Below, piece by piece: positions 1 to 6,654 of a DNA stretch of 25,948 nucleotides. Source of the DNA: JAAFIP01 sp043769005 (lineage in GTDB: Bacteria > Pseudomonadota > Gammaproteobacteria > Burkholderiales > Burkholderiaceae_C); the NCBI GenBank assembly GCA_043769005.1, contig JAYVJV010000053.1, positions 1 through 25,948 of the forward strand, written 5' to 3'. Made by a program: the position numbers and the translations under genes. The notes beneath the pieces are model-generated. The model was not told the DNA's origin and did no database searches. It worked only from the letters and a program-made list of their open reading frames with translations. Positions within the stretch are counted from its first letter, which is position 1, and every line of letters starts with the position of its first letter.

Positions 1-79
1 TAGGCTTTTCACATCGCGGCGGCTCGGACGGGCGGTAGTCTTGTTTGAGCAGCACGCCATCTACAAAAAATTCACCAAA

Positions 80-1348
80 ATGGCTTTAATTGTTCATAAA
101 TACGGCGGCACGTCGATGGGCTCGCCGGAGCGCATTCGCCAAGTGGCCAAGCGCGTGGCCAAATGGGCGCGCGCGGGCCACCAGATGGTGGTGGTGCCCA
201 GCGCCATGAGCGGCGAGACCAACCGCTTGCTGGCCCTAGCCAAAGAGCTGGCCCCAGCTAAACAAACCGATGCGTTTAACCGCGAGCTCGATGCGCTGGC
301 CGCCACCGGCGAGCAGGCCTCCAGTGCTTTGCTGGCCATTGCCTTGCAGGCCGAGGGCATGCCGTCGGTCAGCTATGCGGGCTGGCAAGTGCCGATCAAA
401 ACCAATAGCGCCTACACCAAGGCGCGTATTGAGAGCATTGACGACCAAAAAGTACGTGCCGACTTGGCCGCAGGCCGGGTGGTTATCGTCACTGGCTTTC
501 AAGGTGTGGACCCGGATGGCAATATCACCACCCTGGGCCGGGGCGGCTCAGACACCTCGGCGGTAGCCGTGGCTGCCGCGATGAAGGCGGCAGAGTGCCT
601 GATCTACACAGACGTAGATGGCGTGTACACCACCGACCCGCGTGTGGTGCCCGAAGCGCGGCGCTTGAAGACGGTGAGCTTTGAAGAGATGCTGGAGATG
701 GCCTCTATGGGCAGCAAGGTGCTGCAAATCCGCTCGGTCGAGTTTGCCGGCAAATACAAGGTGCCGCTGCGGGTTCTCTCCAGCTTTACCCCCTGGGACA
801 TTAATATCGACGAGGAGGCCAAGTCGGGCACCTTGATTACTTTTGAGGAAGACGAGCAAATGGAACAAGCCATCGTATCGGGCATCGCGTTTAACCGCGA
901 CGAAGCCAAAATCTCTGTACTGGGCGTGCCCGACAGGCCAGGCATTGCCTACCAAATTCTGGGCGCAGTGGCGGATGCCAATATCGAGGTGGATGTGATC
1001 ATCCAGAACCTGTCCAAAGACGGCAAAACCGACTTCAGCTTTACCGTGCACCGCAACGACTTTGCCAAGGCGATGGACTTGCTCAAAACCAAAGTGCTGC
1101 CTAGCCTGGGCGCGCAAGAGGTGGTGGGCGACGCGAAGATTTGCAAGGTGAGCATTGTGGGTATAGGCATGCGCAGCCATGTGGGTATTGCCAGCAAGAT
1201 GTTCCGTGTATTGGCCGAGGATGGCATCAACATCCAGATGATTTCTACCAGCGAGATCAAAACCTCGGTGGTGATTGACGAGAAATACATGGAGCTGGCC
1301 GTGCGCGGGCTGCATAAGGCGTTTGACCTGGACCAGCCTGTGGTGTAA
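80..1348 (+). CDS. lysC: Aspartate kinase (aspartokinase)
   Basis: Phosphorylates L-aspartate with ATP, the first step toward lysine/diaminopimelate, threonine and methionine, in the cytoplasm. The 422-residue product has the kinase signature KYGGTS at residues 7-12, a GFQG motif near 150, the GRGGSDTSA substrate/ATP loop near 165 and IYTDVDGVYTTDPR near 190. The C-terminal ~150 residues carry two ACT-type regulatory segments (around VLGVPDRPGIAYQIL and SIVGIGMRSHVGIA), as in feedback-inhibited single-function LysC. I chose the ATG at 80 because homologous aspartokinases start right before the KYGGTS motif; the frame is open further upstream to a TTG at 41. No convincing Shine-Dalgarno is visible before 80. 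The first 79 bases show no supportable gene. Downstream lies a hairpin terminator shared with the convergent cytochrome gene. High confidence in function, moderate in the start. Confidence 0.95.
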   Translation: MALIVHKYGGTSMGSPERIRQVAKRVAKWARAGHQMVVVPSAMSGETNRLLALAKELAPAKQTDAFNRELDALAATGEQASSALLAIALQAEGMPSVSYAGWQVPIKTNSAYTKARIESIDDQKVRADLAAGRVVIVTGFQGVDPDGNITTLGRGGSDTSAVAVAAAMKAAECLIYTDVDGVYTTDPRVVPEARRLKTVSFEEMLEMASMGSKVLQIRSVEFAGKYKVPLRVLSSFTPWDINIDEEAKSGTLITFEEDEQMEQAIVSGIAFNRDEAKISVLGVPDRPGIAYQILGAVADANIEVDVIIQNLSKDGKTDFSFTVHRNDFAKAMDLLKTKVLPSLGAQEVVGDAKICKVSIVGIGMRSHVGIASKMFRVLAEDGINIQMISTSEIKTSVVIDEKYMELAVRGLHKAFDLDQPVV

Positions 1349-1443
1349 GGCAGGCAGGGTAAGGCAGGCAAAGTAAAGTAGGCAAGACGAAGTTCAAACC
1401 GCGTTTCACCTCGCGTCAGTCCGCCGCGATTTGCCAGGCGCAT

Positions 1444-1473
1444 AAAAAAAGCCACCGCGTGCGGTGGCTTTTT
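1444..1473. terminator. Bidirectional Rho-independent terminator between lysC and the cytochrome c gene
   Basis: A perfect 8-bp GC-rich stem, GCCACCGC (1451-1458) and GCGGTGGC (1461-1468) with a 2-nt loop, is flanked by seven A on the left and five T on the right. It can therefore terminate transcription from both convergent genes. Confidence 0.9.
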
Positions 1474-1493
1474 GGTGGGACGGTTGAGAAGGA

Positions 1494-1817
1494 TTACTTC
1501 TGCGCGAGCACCCAGATAGCCAGTTTCAAAGCATCGGCATCGTTGACTTGCGTGTTAGCGGGCATTGGGATCGGGCCAAAGTTGCCTTTACCAGGGACGC
1601 TGCCTTTTTGGATGGTCATGGCCAGCTTTTTAGCGGCATCAGCATCACCGGTATATTTTTTAGATATTTCGTTAAATCCTGGGCCTACCATTCTCTTGTC
1701 TACTGCATGGCAGGCCATGCAGTTTTTGGACGTAGCCAAGGCTGCATCGGCGAATGCAGGGGCGCTCACAGCGGCCAGCACGGTTGCAGCAGCAAAGGTA
1801 ATCAGTTTGAATTGCAT
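1494..1817 (-). CDS. Periplasmic class I cytochrome c (c551/c552-like)
   Basis: Small soluble electron carrier of the periplasm. The 107-residue precursor has a Sec signal peptide (residues 1-23, ending APAFA). A single heme-binding CMACH motif sits at residues 33-37. M85, in the GPIPMPAN stretch, is the likely sixth heme ligand. The mature size of about 84 residues fits the cytochrome c8/c551 family, which passes electrons to terminal oxidases or denitrification reductases; the partner cannot be told from the sequence. A good ribosome binding site (AAGGAAG) precedes the ATG on the minus strand. It is a single gene, convergent with lysC. Confidence 0.93.
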   Translation of the reverse strand: MQFKLITFAAATVLAAVSAPAFADAALATSKNCMACHAVDKRMVGPGFNEISKKYTGDADAAKKLAMTIQKGSVPGKGNFGPIPMPANTQVNDADALKLAIWVLAQK

Positions 1818-1976
1818 GGTCTTCCTTTAGATCGATTCAGCGGTGTAAGATGCTTGTGCAGCATCAACTACACAAGATAACGCAATTCTAAGGCTTGGCG
1901 TTGACTCAAAGTCTCATGAAGTCGGTGCGAAATCGCCAGGATTGACTGTTTTTTGTGCAATTTTTCGGAGTTCAGC

Positions 1977-2252
1977 ATGTATTTATTGGGTTTGGGCGTT
2001 GTTTTATTGTTGATGAAATACCTGGAAATTGGCCCCGTGGCCAAGTGGGATTGGGCTGATCAGTGGTATTTGTTTGCAGCGCCATTTATTCTCACCATCA
2101 TTTGGTGGGCCTATGTGGACTGGTCGGGTTACGACAAAAAGAAGGCCCAAGAAAAGATGGACCAGAAGAAGCAGGACCGTCTGCAAAAAAACCGCGTAGC
2201 CTTGGGCACAGACAAAGGGCGCGGCACCGGCAAGGGCTCCACCAAGCGTTGA
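1977..2252 (+). CDS. Small Trp-rich membrane protein (TIGR04438-type)
   Basis: A 91-residue protein. A hydrophobic N-terminal segment (residues 1-15, YLLGLGVVLLL) is followed by WDWADQWYLFAAPF and a second hydrophobic stretch ending TIIWWAYVDWSGY. The tail is highly charged and Lys/Gln-rich, with KKKAQEKMDQKKQDRLQK as its core. Trp density in the first half is very high. This layout matches the uncharacterised small Trp-rich protein family common in Burkholderiales; its function is unknown. I chose the ATG at 1977 because CGGAG lies 7-10 bases upstream; an in-frame TTG at 1953 is less likely. The gene points away from the cytochrome gene across 159 bp. Confidence 0.85.
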   Translation: MYLLGLGVVLLLMKYLEIGPVAKWDWADQWYLFAAPFILTIIWWAYVDWSGYDKKKAQEKMDQKKQDRLQKNRVALGTDKGRGTGKGSTKR

Positions 2253-2290
2253 GTAGTTCCACCTTGATTTTTTTGCTTGCTTGGTTGGTT

Positions 2291-2313
2291 GGGTGATTGG
2301 GTGATTGGGTGAT
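2291..2313. repeat. Short tandem repeat, 8-bp unit GGGTGATT, about 2.9 copies
   Basis: Three consecutive units GGGTGATT, GGGTGATT, GGGTGAT abut the left end of inverted-repeat copy A. TTGGTTGGTT just before it may be a degenerate extension. Confidence 0.85.
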
Positions 2314-2422
2314 GTTTCGCGCCAGCTTTTGTAGCGGCGGCCTACCACGGTGCAGTTGCTCGCCCGCCCGCGCGCCTTCCAAAAAAATCCCCAGTTCAAC
2401 TGCCCCATGGTCTTCGCTGGGG
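2314..2422. repeat. Inverted repeat copy A flanking the gene cassette
   Basis: The reverse complement of 2314-2422 aligns with 3162-3319. Shared blocks include CCCCAGCG, AGACCAT, GGGCAGTTGAA, TTTTTTGGAAGGCGCGCGGG, ACTGCAC, TGGTAGGCCGC and GCGAAAC. By eye the aligned parts are over 80 percent identical. Copy A lacks a ~49-bp segment that copy B carries at 3222-3270. Confidence 0.85.
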
Positions 2423-2638
2423 CGCTTGTTGGCAGGCTGAAAAGTAGATGTCGGTGGCAAAGAAGCTGCGGCGCAACTCACTCAACGCGTTGCGATGTTT
2501 GTTGAATTTTTTAACCCAGTGCTCGAAACTGTAACATTAACGCAAGTCAATGATTTATCAAACAGTTCAAGGTTTTTTCATGCCCGACTTGTACCGCAGC
2601 GCCCAGTTTAATCCGCAGGTTTTGCGGTGTGCATTGCG

Positions 2639-3148
2639 TTAGCCCTCATGCTCGTTACGTCCCATCGCCCGAAGTTGCCAAAGTTCGCGGCCTGGCCTGT
2701 GACAACAGGACGCATCGAGCGCGCTGCTGGTGATACCAGTCACTTGATTGGCGCCACAGTTCACTATTCGGACCACAACGTGAACTGGCTCGTTTCCCAA
2801 CCCGTGGTACGCACACGTCCGCATCAATTTCTTGAGATCAACTTCACCCGGCAATGGAATCCCGACGGTGCTTGGGCCGTTTGGGTTCGAGCGATTCCGG
2901 CTGAGCATGCCTCCAGAATTCGCAAGCTTGTGGACACGGAGGTTCTACCGCGGCTGCAGCGCTGGCTTCAGGCGGTTAGCATTCCAGCGCCGAACTCGAC
3001 ACGTCCAGTTCTCTCTTTTGTCGCTTCGTACAGCGAGTTGAACGATGAACTTCAATGCGATGAGGGCTAACTGGTCAGTCAACGCGGACACCCAGGGGTG
3101 CCCGGCCGCTGTGCGGCCACCTTGGGTGGGTGCCGGTTACTTCCAACG
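2639..3148 (+). mobile_element. Solitary integron-type gene cassette (510 bp)
   Basis: The left boundary is the core GTTAGCC at 2638-2644, cut between G and TTAGCC. The right boundary is the end of an attC site at CAACG (3144-3148). The cassette would contribute TTAGCC at its left end and GGCTAAC as R'' at its right end. Circularised, it gives a perfectly complementary 7-bp R''/R' pair, the hallmark of a cassette. The single gene starts 10 bases inside the left boundary, and its stop codon lies within R'', both typical of cassettes. No integrase gene or further cassettes are in the window, so this looks like insertion at a secondary site or a remnant of a lost array. Confidence 0.72.
2648..3070 (+). 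CDS. Hypothetical cassette-borne protein
   Basis: A 140-residue protein of unknown function; I do not recognise a family. It starts at the ATG at 2648 (an in-frame GTG at 2627 would lie outside the cassette). The sequence has no signal peptide or membrane segment. It alternates short hydrophobic and polar stretches with several Trp residues (NVNWLVSQPVV, RQWNPDGAWAVWVRAIP) and has an amphipathic helix near ASRIRKLVDTEVLPRLQRWL. The C-terminal end is acidic (SELNDELQCDEG). This composition suggests a small soluble alpha/beta protein. The TAA stop at 3068-3070 is part of the attC R'' core. No Shine-Dalgarno is evident, as is often the case in cassettes. Confidence 0.7.
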   Translation: MLVTSHRPKLPKFAAWPVTTGRIERAAGDTSHLIGATVHYSDHNVNWLVSQPVVRTRPHQFLEINFTRQWNPDGAWAVWVRAIPAEHASRIRKLVDTEVLPRLQRWLQAVSIPAPNSTRPVLSFVASYSELNDELQCDEG

Positions 3149-3154
3149 CTACCC
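3065..3154 (+). other. attC recombination site of the gene cassette
   Basis: R'' GGCTAAC (3065-3071) faces a degenerate R' GCTACCC (3148-3154) that matches the ideal complement at 5 of 7 positions. Inside, L'' AAC-G-CGG (3081-3087) pairs with L' CCG-GTT (3133-3138), leaving G3084 unpaired like the extrahelical base of classical attC sites. Further in, CACCCA (3089-3094) pairs with TGGGTG (3123-3128). A terminal hairpin GGCCGC-TGT-GCGGCC spans 3104-3118. Poor primary sequence conservation with conserved folding is what attC sites show. Confidence 0.75.
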
Positions 3155-3161
3155 ACCAATT

Positions 3162-3319
3162 CCCCAGCGGAGACCATTGGGCAGTTGAAATGAAAATTTT
3201 TTGGAAGGCGCGCGGGCGGGCACTGTGCGCGTTACAAAACCCCATCGCGTGTGTTTTCAAAAAATTTACAGAGCGACTGCACGATGGTAGGCCGCTAGTA
3301 CACCAGGTGGAGCGAAACG
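3162..3319. repeat. Inverted repeat copy B flanking the gene cassette
   Basis: This is the inverted counterpart of 2314-2422, beginning 8 bases after the attC end. It shares the GGAAGGCGCGCGGGCGGGC block (3203-3221) and the ACTGCAC/TGGTAGGCCGC blocks (3276-3295). A 49-bp segment at 3222-3270 is present only in this copy. Confidence 0.85.
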
Positions 3320-3332
3320 CAAGGTGTGCAAG

Positions 3333-3357
3333 TCCTTCGACAGGCAGGGGGAGAACG
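3333..3357. repeat. Degenerate TTCGACAGGC...GAACGG-type interspersed repeat
   Basis: The sequence CCTTCGACAGGCAGGG followed by GGAGAACGG resembles a short interspersed repeat (CCTTCGACAGGCTCAG...GAACGG) that I know from many proteobacterial genomes. Only one imperfect copy is seen here, so the call rests on recall of the motif. Confidence 0.45.
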
Positions 3358-3366
3358 GTTGAGATT

Positions 3367-3410
3367 GCTATTAATTAAGTAGCTGCTTACGCGCTATATA
3401 CCTAGGCTAC
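3367..3410 (+). repeat. Dispersed repeat, copy 1 (intergenic, 3' of ilvD)
   Basis: Core AGCTGCTTACGC at 3381-3392, preceded by TGCTATTAATTAA and followed by GCTATATACC. TAGC (3380-3383) and GCTA (3393-3396) can pair around the core. Confidence 0.85.
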
Positions 3411-3487
3411 AGACCACTTTGGCATAAAAAATGGGGCACAAAATCCCATGGATGAGCGACGTTCAAGTGCAGCCGTCAATGCACGGA

Positions 3488-5185
3488 TCAATAGTTGTCC
3501 AGCACCGCACCTTTGGACGCACTGGACGCGTTAAAGGCAAACTTGGCCTGCACGCCGCGCGTGTAGCGCGGTGCGGGCTGCTTCCACAGGGCGCGGCGTT
3601 TGGCCAGTACTTCGTCGCTCACATTGACTTGCAGCAGCAGCTGCTTGGAGTCAATCGTCACGCTGTCGCCGTTCTCGATCAGCGCAATATTGCCGCCCGC
3701 ATAGGCCTCCGGCGCAACGTGGCCCACCACCATGCCCCAGGTGCCGCCGCTGAAGCGCCCGTCGGTGATCAAGCCTACCGTCTCGCCCATGCCCGCGCCA
3801 ATCAGTGCGCCCGTGGGGGCTAGCATTTCGGGCATGCCGGGGCCACCCTTGGGGCCCAGGTAGCGCAGCACCATCACGTCGCCGTGGGTGATTTTGCCCG
3901 CCAAAATAGCTTTCAGGGCTGACTGTTCATCGTCAAAGCACTTGGCCGGGCCGGTCATCACCGGGTTTTTCAGACCGGTGATTTTGGCGACCGCGCCTTC
4001 GGGGCTGAGGTTGCCTTTCAAGATAGCCAGGTGGCCTTCTTTGTACATCGGTTTGTCGATGGGGCGGATCACGTTTTGGTCGGCACGGGGTACAGCCGGA
4101 ATATCTTTGAGCACCTCGGCAATGGTCTGGCCGCTGATGGTGATGCAGTCGCCGTGCAGCATGCCAGCGGCCAGCAGGGTCTTCATCACCTGGGGGATGC
4201 CGCCTGCCAAATGCAAGTCCACAGCCAGGTAGCGGCCCGAGGGCTTGAGGTCACAAATGACGGGGACTTTTTTGCGCATGCGCTCAAAATCGTCAATCGT
4301 CCACTCTACGCCTGCCGTGTGCGCGATGGCCAAAAAGTGCAACACAGCGTTAGTGCTTCCGCCCGTGGCCATGATGACGGCGACGGCGTTTTCAATCGCT
4401 TTTTTGGTCACGATGTCGCGGGGCTTGATGTCTTTTTTAATCGCCTCCACCAACACCTTGGCCGACTCTTTGGCCGAGTTCATTTTCTCGTCGTGCGGGT
4501 TGGCCATGGTGGACGAATAGGGCAGGCTGATGCCCAGCGCCTCGAAGGCAGACGACATGGTGTTGGCGGTGTACATGCCGCCACACGACCCGGTGCCGGG
4601 GATGGCGCGCATCTCAATCTGGCGCAGGTCTTCGTCGCTCAGGTTACCCGCAGCGTTTTGGCCCACGGCTTCAAACACGCTCACAATGTTGAGGTCTTGG
4701 TCTTTGTAGCGGCCCGGCAAAATGGTACCGCCGTACACATAGATGGCGGGCACGTTGGCGCGCAGCATGCCCATCAGGCCACCGGGCATGTTTTTGTCGC
4801 AGCCACCGACGACGACCACGCCGTCCATCCACTGGCCCTGCACGCAGGTTTCGATGCAGTCGCTGATGACTTCTCGGCTGACCAGCGAATACTTCATGCC
4901 CTCGGTGCCCATGGCCATGCCGTCACTAATGGTGGGCGTGCCAAACACCTGCGCATTGCCACCGGCTTCTTCAATGCCAGCAATCGCCGCGTCAGCCAGC
5001 TTTTGCAGGCCGCTGTTGCACGGTGTGATGGTGCTGTGGCCGTTGGCTACGCCCACCATCGGTTTGCCAAAGTCGCTTTCTTTGTAGCCCATGCCGTAGT
5101 ACATGGAGCGGTTGGGCGCGCGGGACTTGCCCTCAGTGATGTTGGCCGAGCGCAGGGGGAGGATGGGAATGGTTTTGCTGGTCAT
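3488..5185 (-). CDS. ilvD: Dihydroxy-acid dehydratase
   Basis: Dehydrates 2,3-dihydroxy-isovalerate and 2,3-dihydroxy-3-methylvalerate to the 2-keto acid precursors of valine, leucine and isoleucine; a cytoplasmic Fe-S enzyme. The 565-residue length is typical. Fe-S ligands are expected at C56 (TPCNSG), C129 (GGCDKNMPG) and the Cys of GTGSCGGMYTANTMS near residue 200. The C-terminal half has the conserved GPKGGPGMPEM and DGRFSGGTWG motifs. I chose the ATG at 5185, which gives the usual N-terminus (RSANITEGKSRAPNRSM); the frame stays open upstream to 5299 with no homologous sequence. It stands alone, downstream of the OmpA-fusion gene and separated from it by a terminator. Confidence 0.97.
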   Translation of the reverse strand: MTSKTIPILPLRSANITEGKSRAPNRSMYYGMGYKESDFGKPMVGVANGHSTITPCNSGLQKLADAAIAGIEEAGGNAQVFGTPTISDGMAMGTEGMKYSLVSREVISDCIETCVQGQWMDGVVVVGGCDKNMPGGLMGMLRANVPAIYVYGGTILPGRYKDQDLNIVSVFEAVGQNAAGNLSDEDLRQIEMRAIPGTGSCGGMYTANTMSSAFEALGISLPYSSTMANPHDEKMNSAKESAKVLVEAIKKDIKPRDIVTKKAIENAVAVIMATGGSTNAVLHFLAIAHTAGVEWTIDDFERMRKKVPVICDLKPSGRYLAVDLHLAGGIPQVMKTLLAAGMLHGDCITISGQTIAEVLKDIPAVPRADQNVIRPIDKPMYKEGHLAILKGNLSPEGAVAKITGLKNPVMTGPAKCFDDEQSALKAILAGKITHGDVMVLRYLGPKGGPGMPEMLAPTGALIGAGMGETVGLITDGRFSGGTWGMVVGHVAPEAYAGGNIALIENGDSVTIDSKQLLLQVNVSDEVLAKRRALWKQPAPRYTRGVQAKFAFNASSASKGAVLDNY

Positions 5186-5261
5186 GGTAGGGCTAGGGTA
5201 AATGCGGTGTGAGCTGGAATTGTAGTGGTCTAGCCCGCCCCTCATGTCTGGGCACAATAGA

Positions 5262-5293
5262 AAAACCCGCGCCAGTTGCCTGGCGCGGGTTTT
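5262..5293 (-). terminator. Rho-independent terminator of the OmpA-fusion gene
   Basis: A 13-bp perfect stem, AAAACCCGCGCCA (5262-5274) and TGGCGCGGGTTTT (5281-5293) with a 6-nt loop. It starts 21 bases past the stop of the minus-strand gene, and a run of T follows in that direction. It separates that gene from ilvD. Confidence 0.9.
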
Positions 5294-5313
5294 GATCAAG
5301 CTAAAACTATGCG

Positions 5314-6417
5314 TTACAGCAAGGACACCTCAACCCGGCGACCCTCTGCTGCGGTAGTGGCACCTTCTTTAATGTCGTTGGGGCGCACCATGACGATCTT
5401 GTCTTCGGGCACTCCGCTGGCTCTGAGCAGATCGCGCACAGCCAGAGCGCGCTGCTTGGCCAGCTCGGCATTTTTCACTGGGTCACCGCTGGGGTCGGTA
5501 AAGCCGCTGATAGCGGCTTTTTTGCCAGTTTGCACCACACCTGCCAGCACCGCGCCCAAGGCTGCTTTGCCTCCAGCTGCGACCTCGGCTTTGCCGGGGG
5601 CAAAGTAGAACTTGACGATGCCGTTGTCGACTTTAACCGACGCGCCATCCGTGCTGGTCACAGAGGCTACAGCAGACTTGGCGGCCGCTTCTGCGGCTGC
5701 TTTGGCATCGGCTGCCGCCTTGGCTGCGGCATTCGCAGTCGCTTTGGCAGCGTCTGCAGAGGCTATCTCAGCAGTTTTGGCAGCATCAGCGGCGGCTTTC
5801 TTCGCAGCTTCACCGGCACCCATATTGCAATAACTGAGCAAAAATAGTGCGGCAATACCGGCTGCAAGCCATGGCAACCATTTCATCAAGCCACCACCTG
5901 TGGCTTTACCGGCGTTTGCTACATATTCGGCGCCATGGGCGGCTTTGTTACCCACTACTTTGCTGGCCGCTACCCCGGCTGCAGCGGTACCCGCCACACC
6001 GGTTGAAATCCAGTCTTTACCGCCACTGATCGCGCTCATCACGTCAGCAGACAGTGAGGAGGGAACGCTGCCGCCAGGGGTGAGCTTGCCGATGATGGCG
6101 GGCAAAATAAAACCGAGTGCCGAGGTGGCGGTGGAGCCGCCAATACCCAGCTTGGATGTGATGGCGCCGAGCAAGCCGCCCTGTCCGCCCAGGATGGATT
6201 CGAGCTGTGCGGTATTAATGGGCTGTGCACCCGCGCCGCCGCCTAGCCAGGACTGGGCAATATTACCCAGGCCGGCACTGGACAGCTTGGACATAAAACC
6301 AGCCAAACCACCCGTGTCTTTGTTGGTGAGGTAAGCCAGAAGCATTTGCACCAACGGGCCCGCCTTGTCGCCCAGGCCAAAGCGCGAGGCCGCTTCACGA
6401 ATAATAGTTTCAAACAT
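5314..6417 (-). CDS. YidB/DUF937-OmpA fusion protein with one membrane segment
   Basis: A 367-residue protein in four parts. Residues 1 to about 135 resemble YidB/DUF937 (GLGNIAQSWLGGG, NTAQLESILG, LGFILPAIIGKLTPGG). A Gly/Ala-rich stretch follows. A single membrane helix lies at about 180-197 (WLPWLAAGIAALFLLSYC). Next is an Ala/Lys/Asp-rich helical linker of about 60 residues, built from near-repeats of AAKAAADA. The C-terminal ~100 residues form an OmpA-type peptidoglycan-binding domain with TDPSGD, NAELAKQRALAVRDLL and the terminal EGRRVEVSLL. The OmpA domain should be periplasmic and the DUF937 part cytoplasmic, tethering the inner membrane to the cell wall. The ATG at 6417 has CGGAG 9-13 bases upstream. 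Cellular role unknown. Confidence 0.85.
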   Translation of the reverse strand: MFETIIREAASRFGLGDKAGPLVQMLLAYLTNKDTGGLAGFMSKLSSAGLGNIAQSWLGGGAGAQPINTAQLESILGGQGGLLGAITSKLGIGGSTATSALGFILPAIIGKLTPGGSVPSSLSADVMSAISGGKDWISTGVAGTAAAGVAASKVVGNKAAHGAEYVANAGKATGGGLMKWLPWLAAGIAALFLLSYCNMGAGEAAKKAAADAAKTAEIASADAAKATANAAAKAAADAKAAAEAAAKSAVASVTSTDGASVKVDNGIVKFYFAPGKAEVAAGGKAALGAVLAGVVQTGKKAAISGFTDPSGDPVKNAELAKQRALAVRDLLRASGVPEDKIVMVRPNDIKEGATTAAEGRRVEVSLL

Positions 6418-6626
6418 GGTGAGTTCTCCGAAATAATTAGAGTGGATAAAAAGAACCAAAGCACGCGAAGAGTCGCGTACTATGATTGTAGACATTTTGT
6501 AACCAAAGTTCTACTTATTTCAGAAATAGTCGATAATAGTCAAATATTATGTATTCTTTAGAACTCAATAGCTGCCGTAAAATGAAAAGTAGGCGGTTTC
6601 CCAGCGCACAGGGATAAAAATAGATC

Positions 6627-6647
6627 ATTGTGCATTGCATGCACAAT
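6627..6647. promoter_or_regulatory. Perfect 9-bp palindrome in the lgt leader
   Basis: ATTGTGCAT (6627-6635), spacer TGC, ATGCACAAT (6639-6647). It ends 7 bases before the lgt ATG, where a Shine-Dalgarno would normally lie; none is visible. It could be an operator or an mRNA hairpin that controls translation. Confidence 0.6.
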
Positions 6648-6654
6648 ACTCCCT

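Larger units (their letters stand above)
2253..2637. other. Gene-free stretch before the gene cassette
   Basis: I see no credible gene here. The stretch holds an 8-bp tandem repeat (2291-2313), inverted-repeat copy A (2314-2422) and about 215 bp of unique, partly AT-rich DNA (for example 2500-2580) that could hold a promoter for the cassette gene. No integrase or recognisable attI is visible. Confidence 0.6.
3149..3487. other. Gene-free stretch between the cassette and ilvD
   Basis: I see no credible gene. It contains inverted-repeat copy B (3162-3319), a degenerate TTCGACAGGC-type repeat (3333-3357), one copy of the dispersed AGCTGCTTACGC repeat (3367-3410) and the 3' flank of the minus-strand ilvD gene. 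Confidence 0.6.

Noticed and set aside
548..1315. A 255-residue minus-strand frame opposite lysC
   Set aside because: It lies wholly antisense to a well-identified gene, is rich in His/Gln/Leu as expected of a shadow frame in GC-rich DNA, and has no recognisable family.
1349..1443. A tRNA or small RNA gene after lysC
   Set aside because: The stretch is a degenerate GGCAGGCAAAG-like run without a cloverleaf; only the terminator is supportable.
4031..5212. A 393-residue plus-strand frame opposite ilvD
   Set aside because: Antisense shadow of ilvD with heavy His/Gly/Ala bias and no motifs; IlvD is certain.
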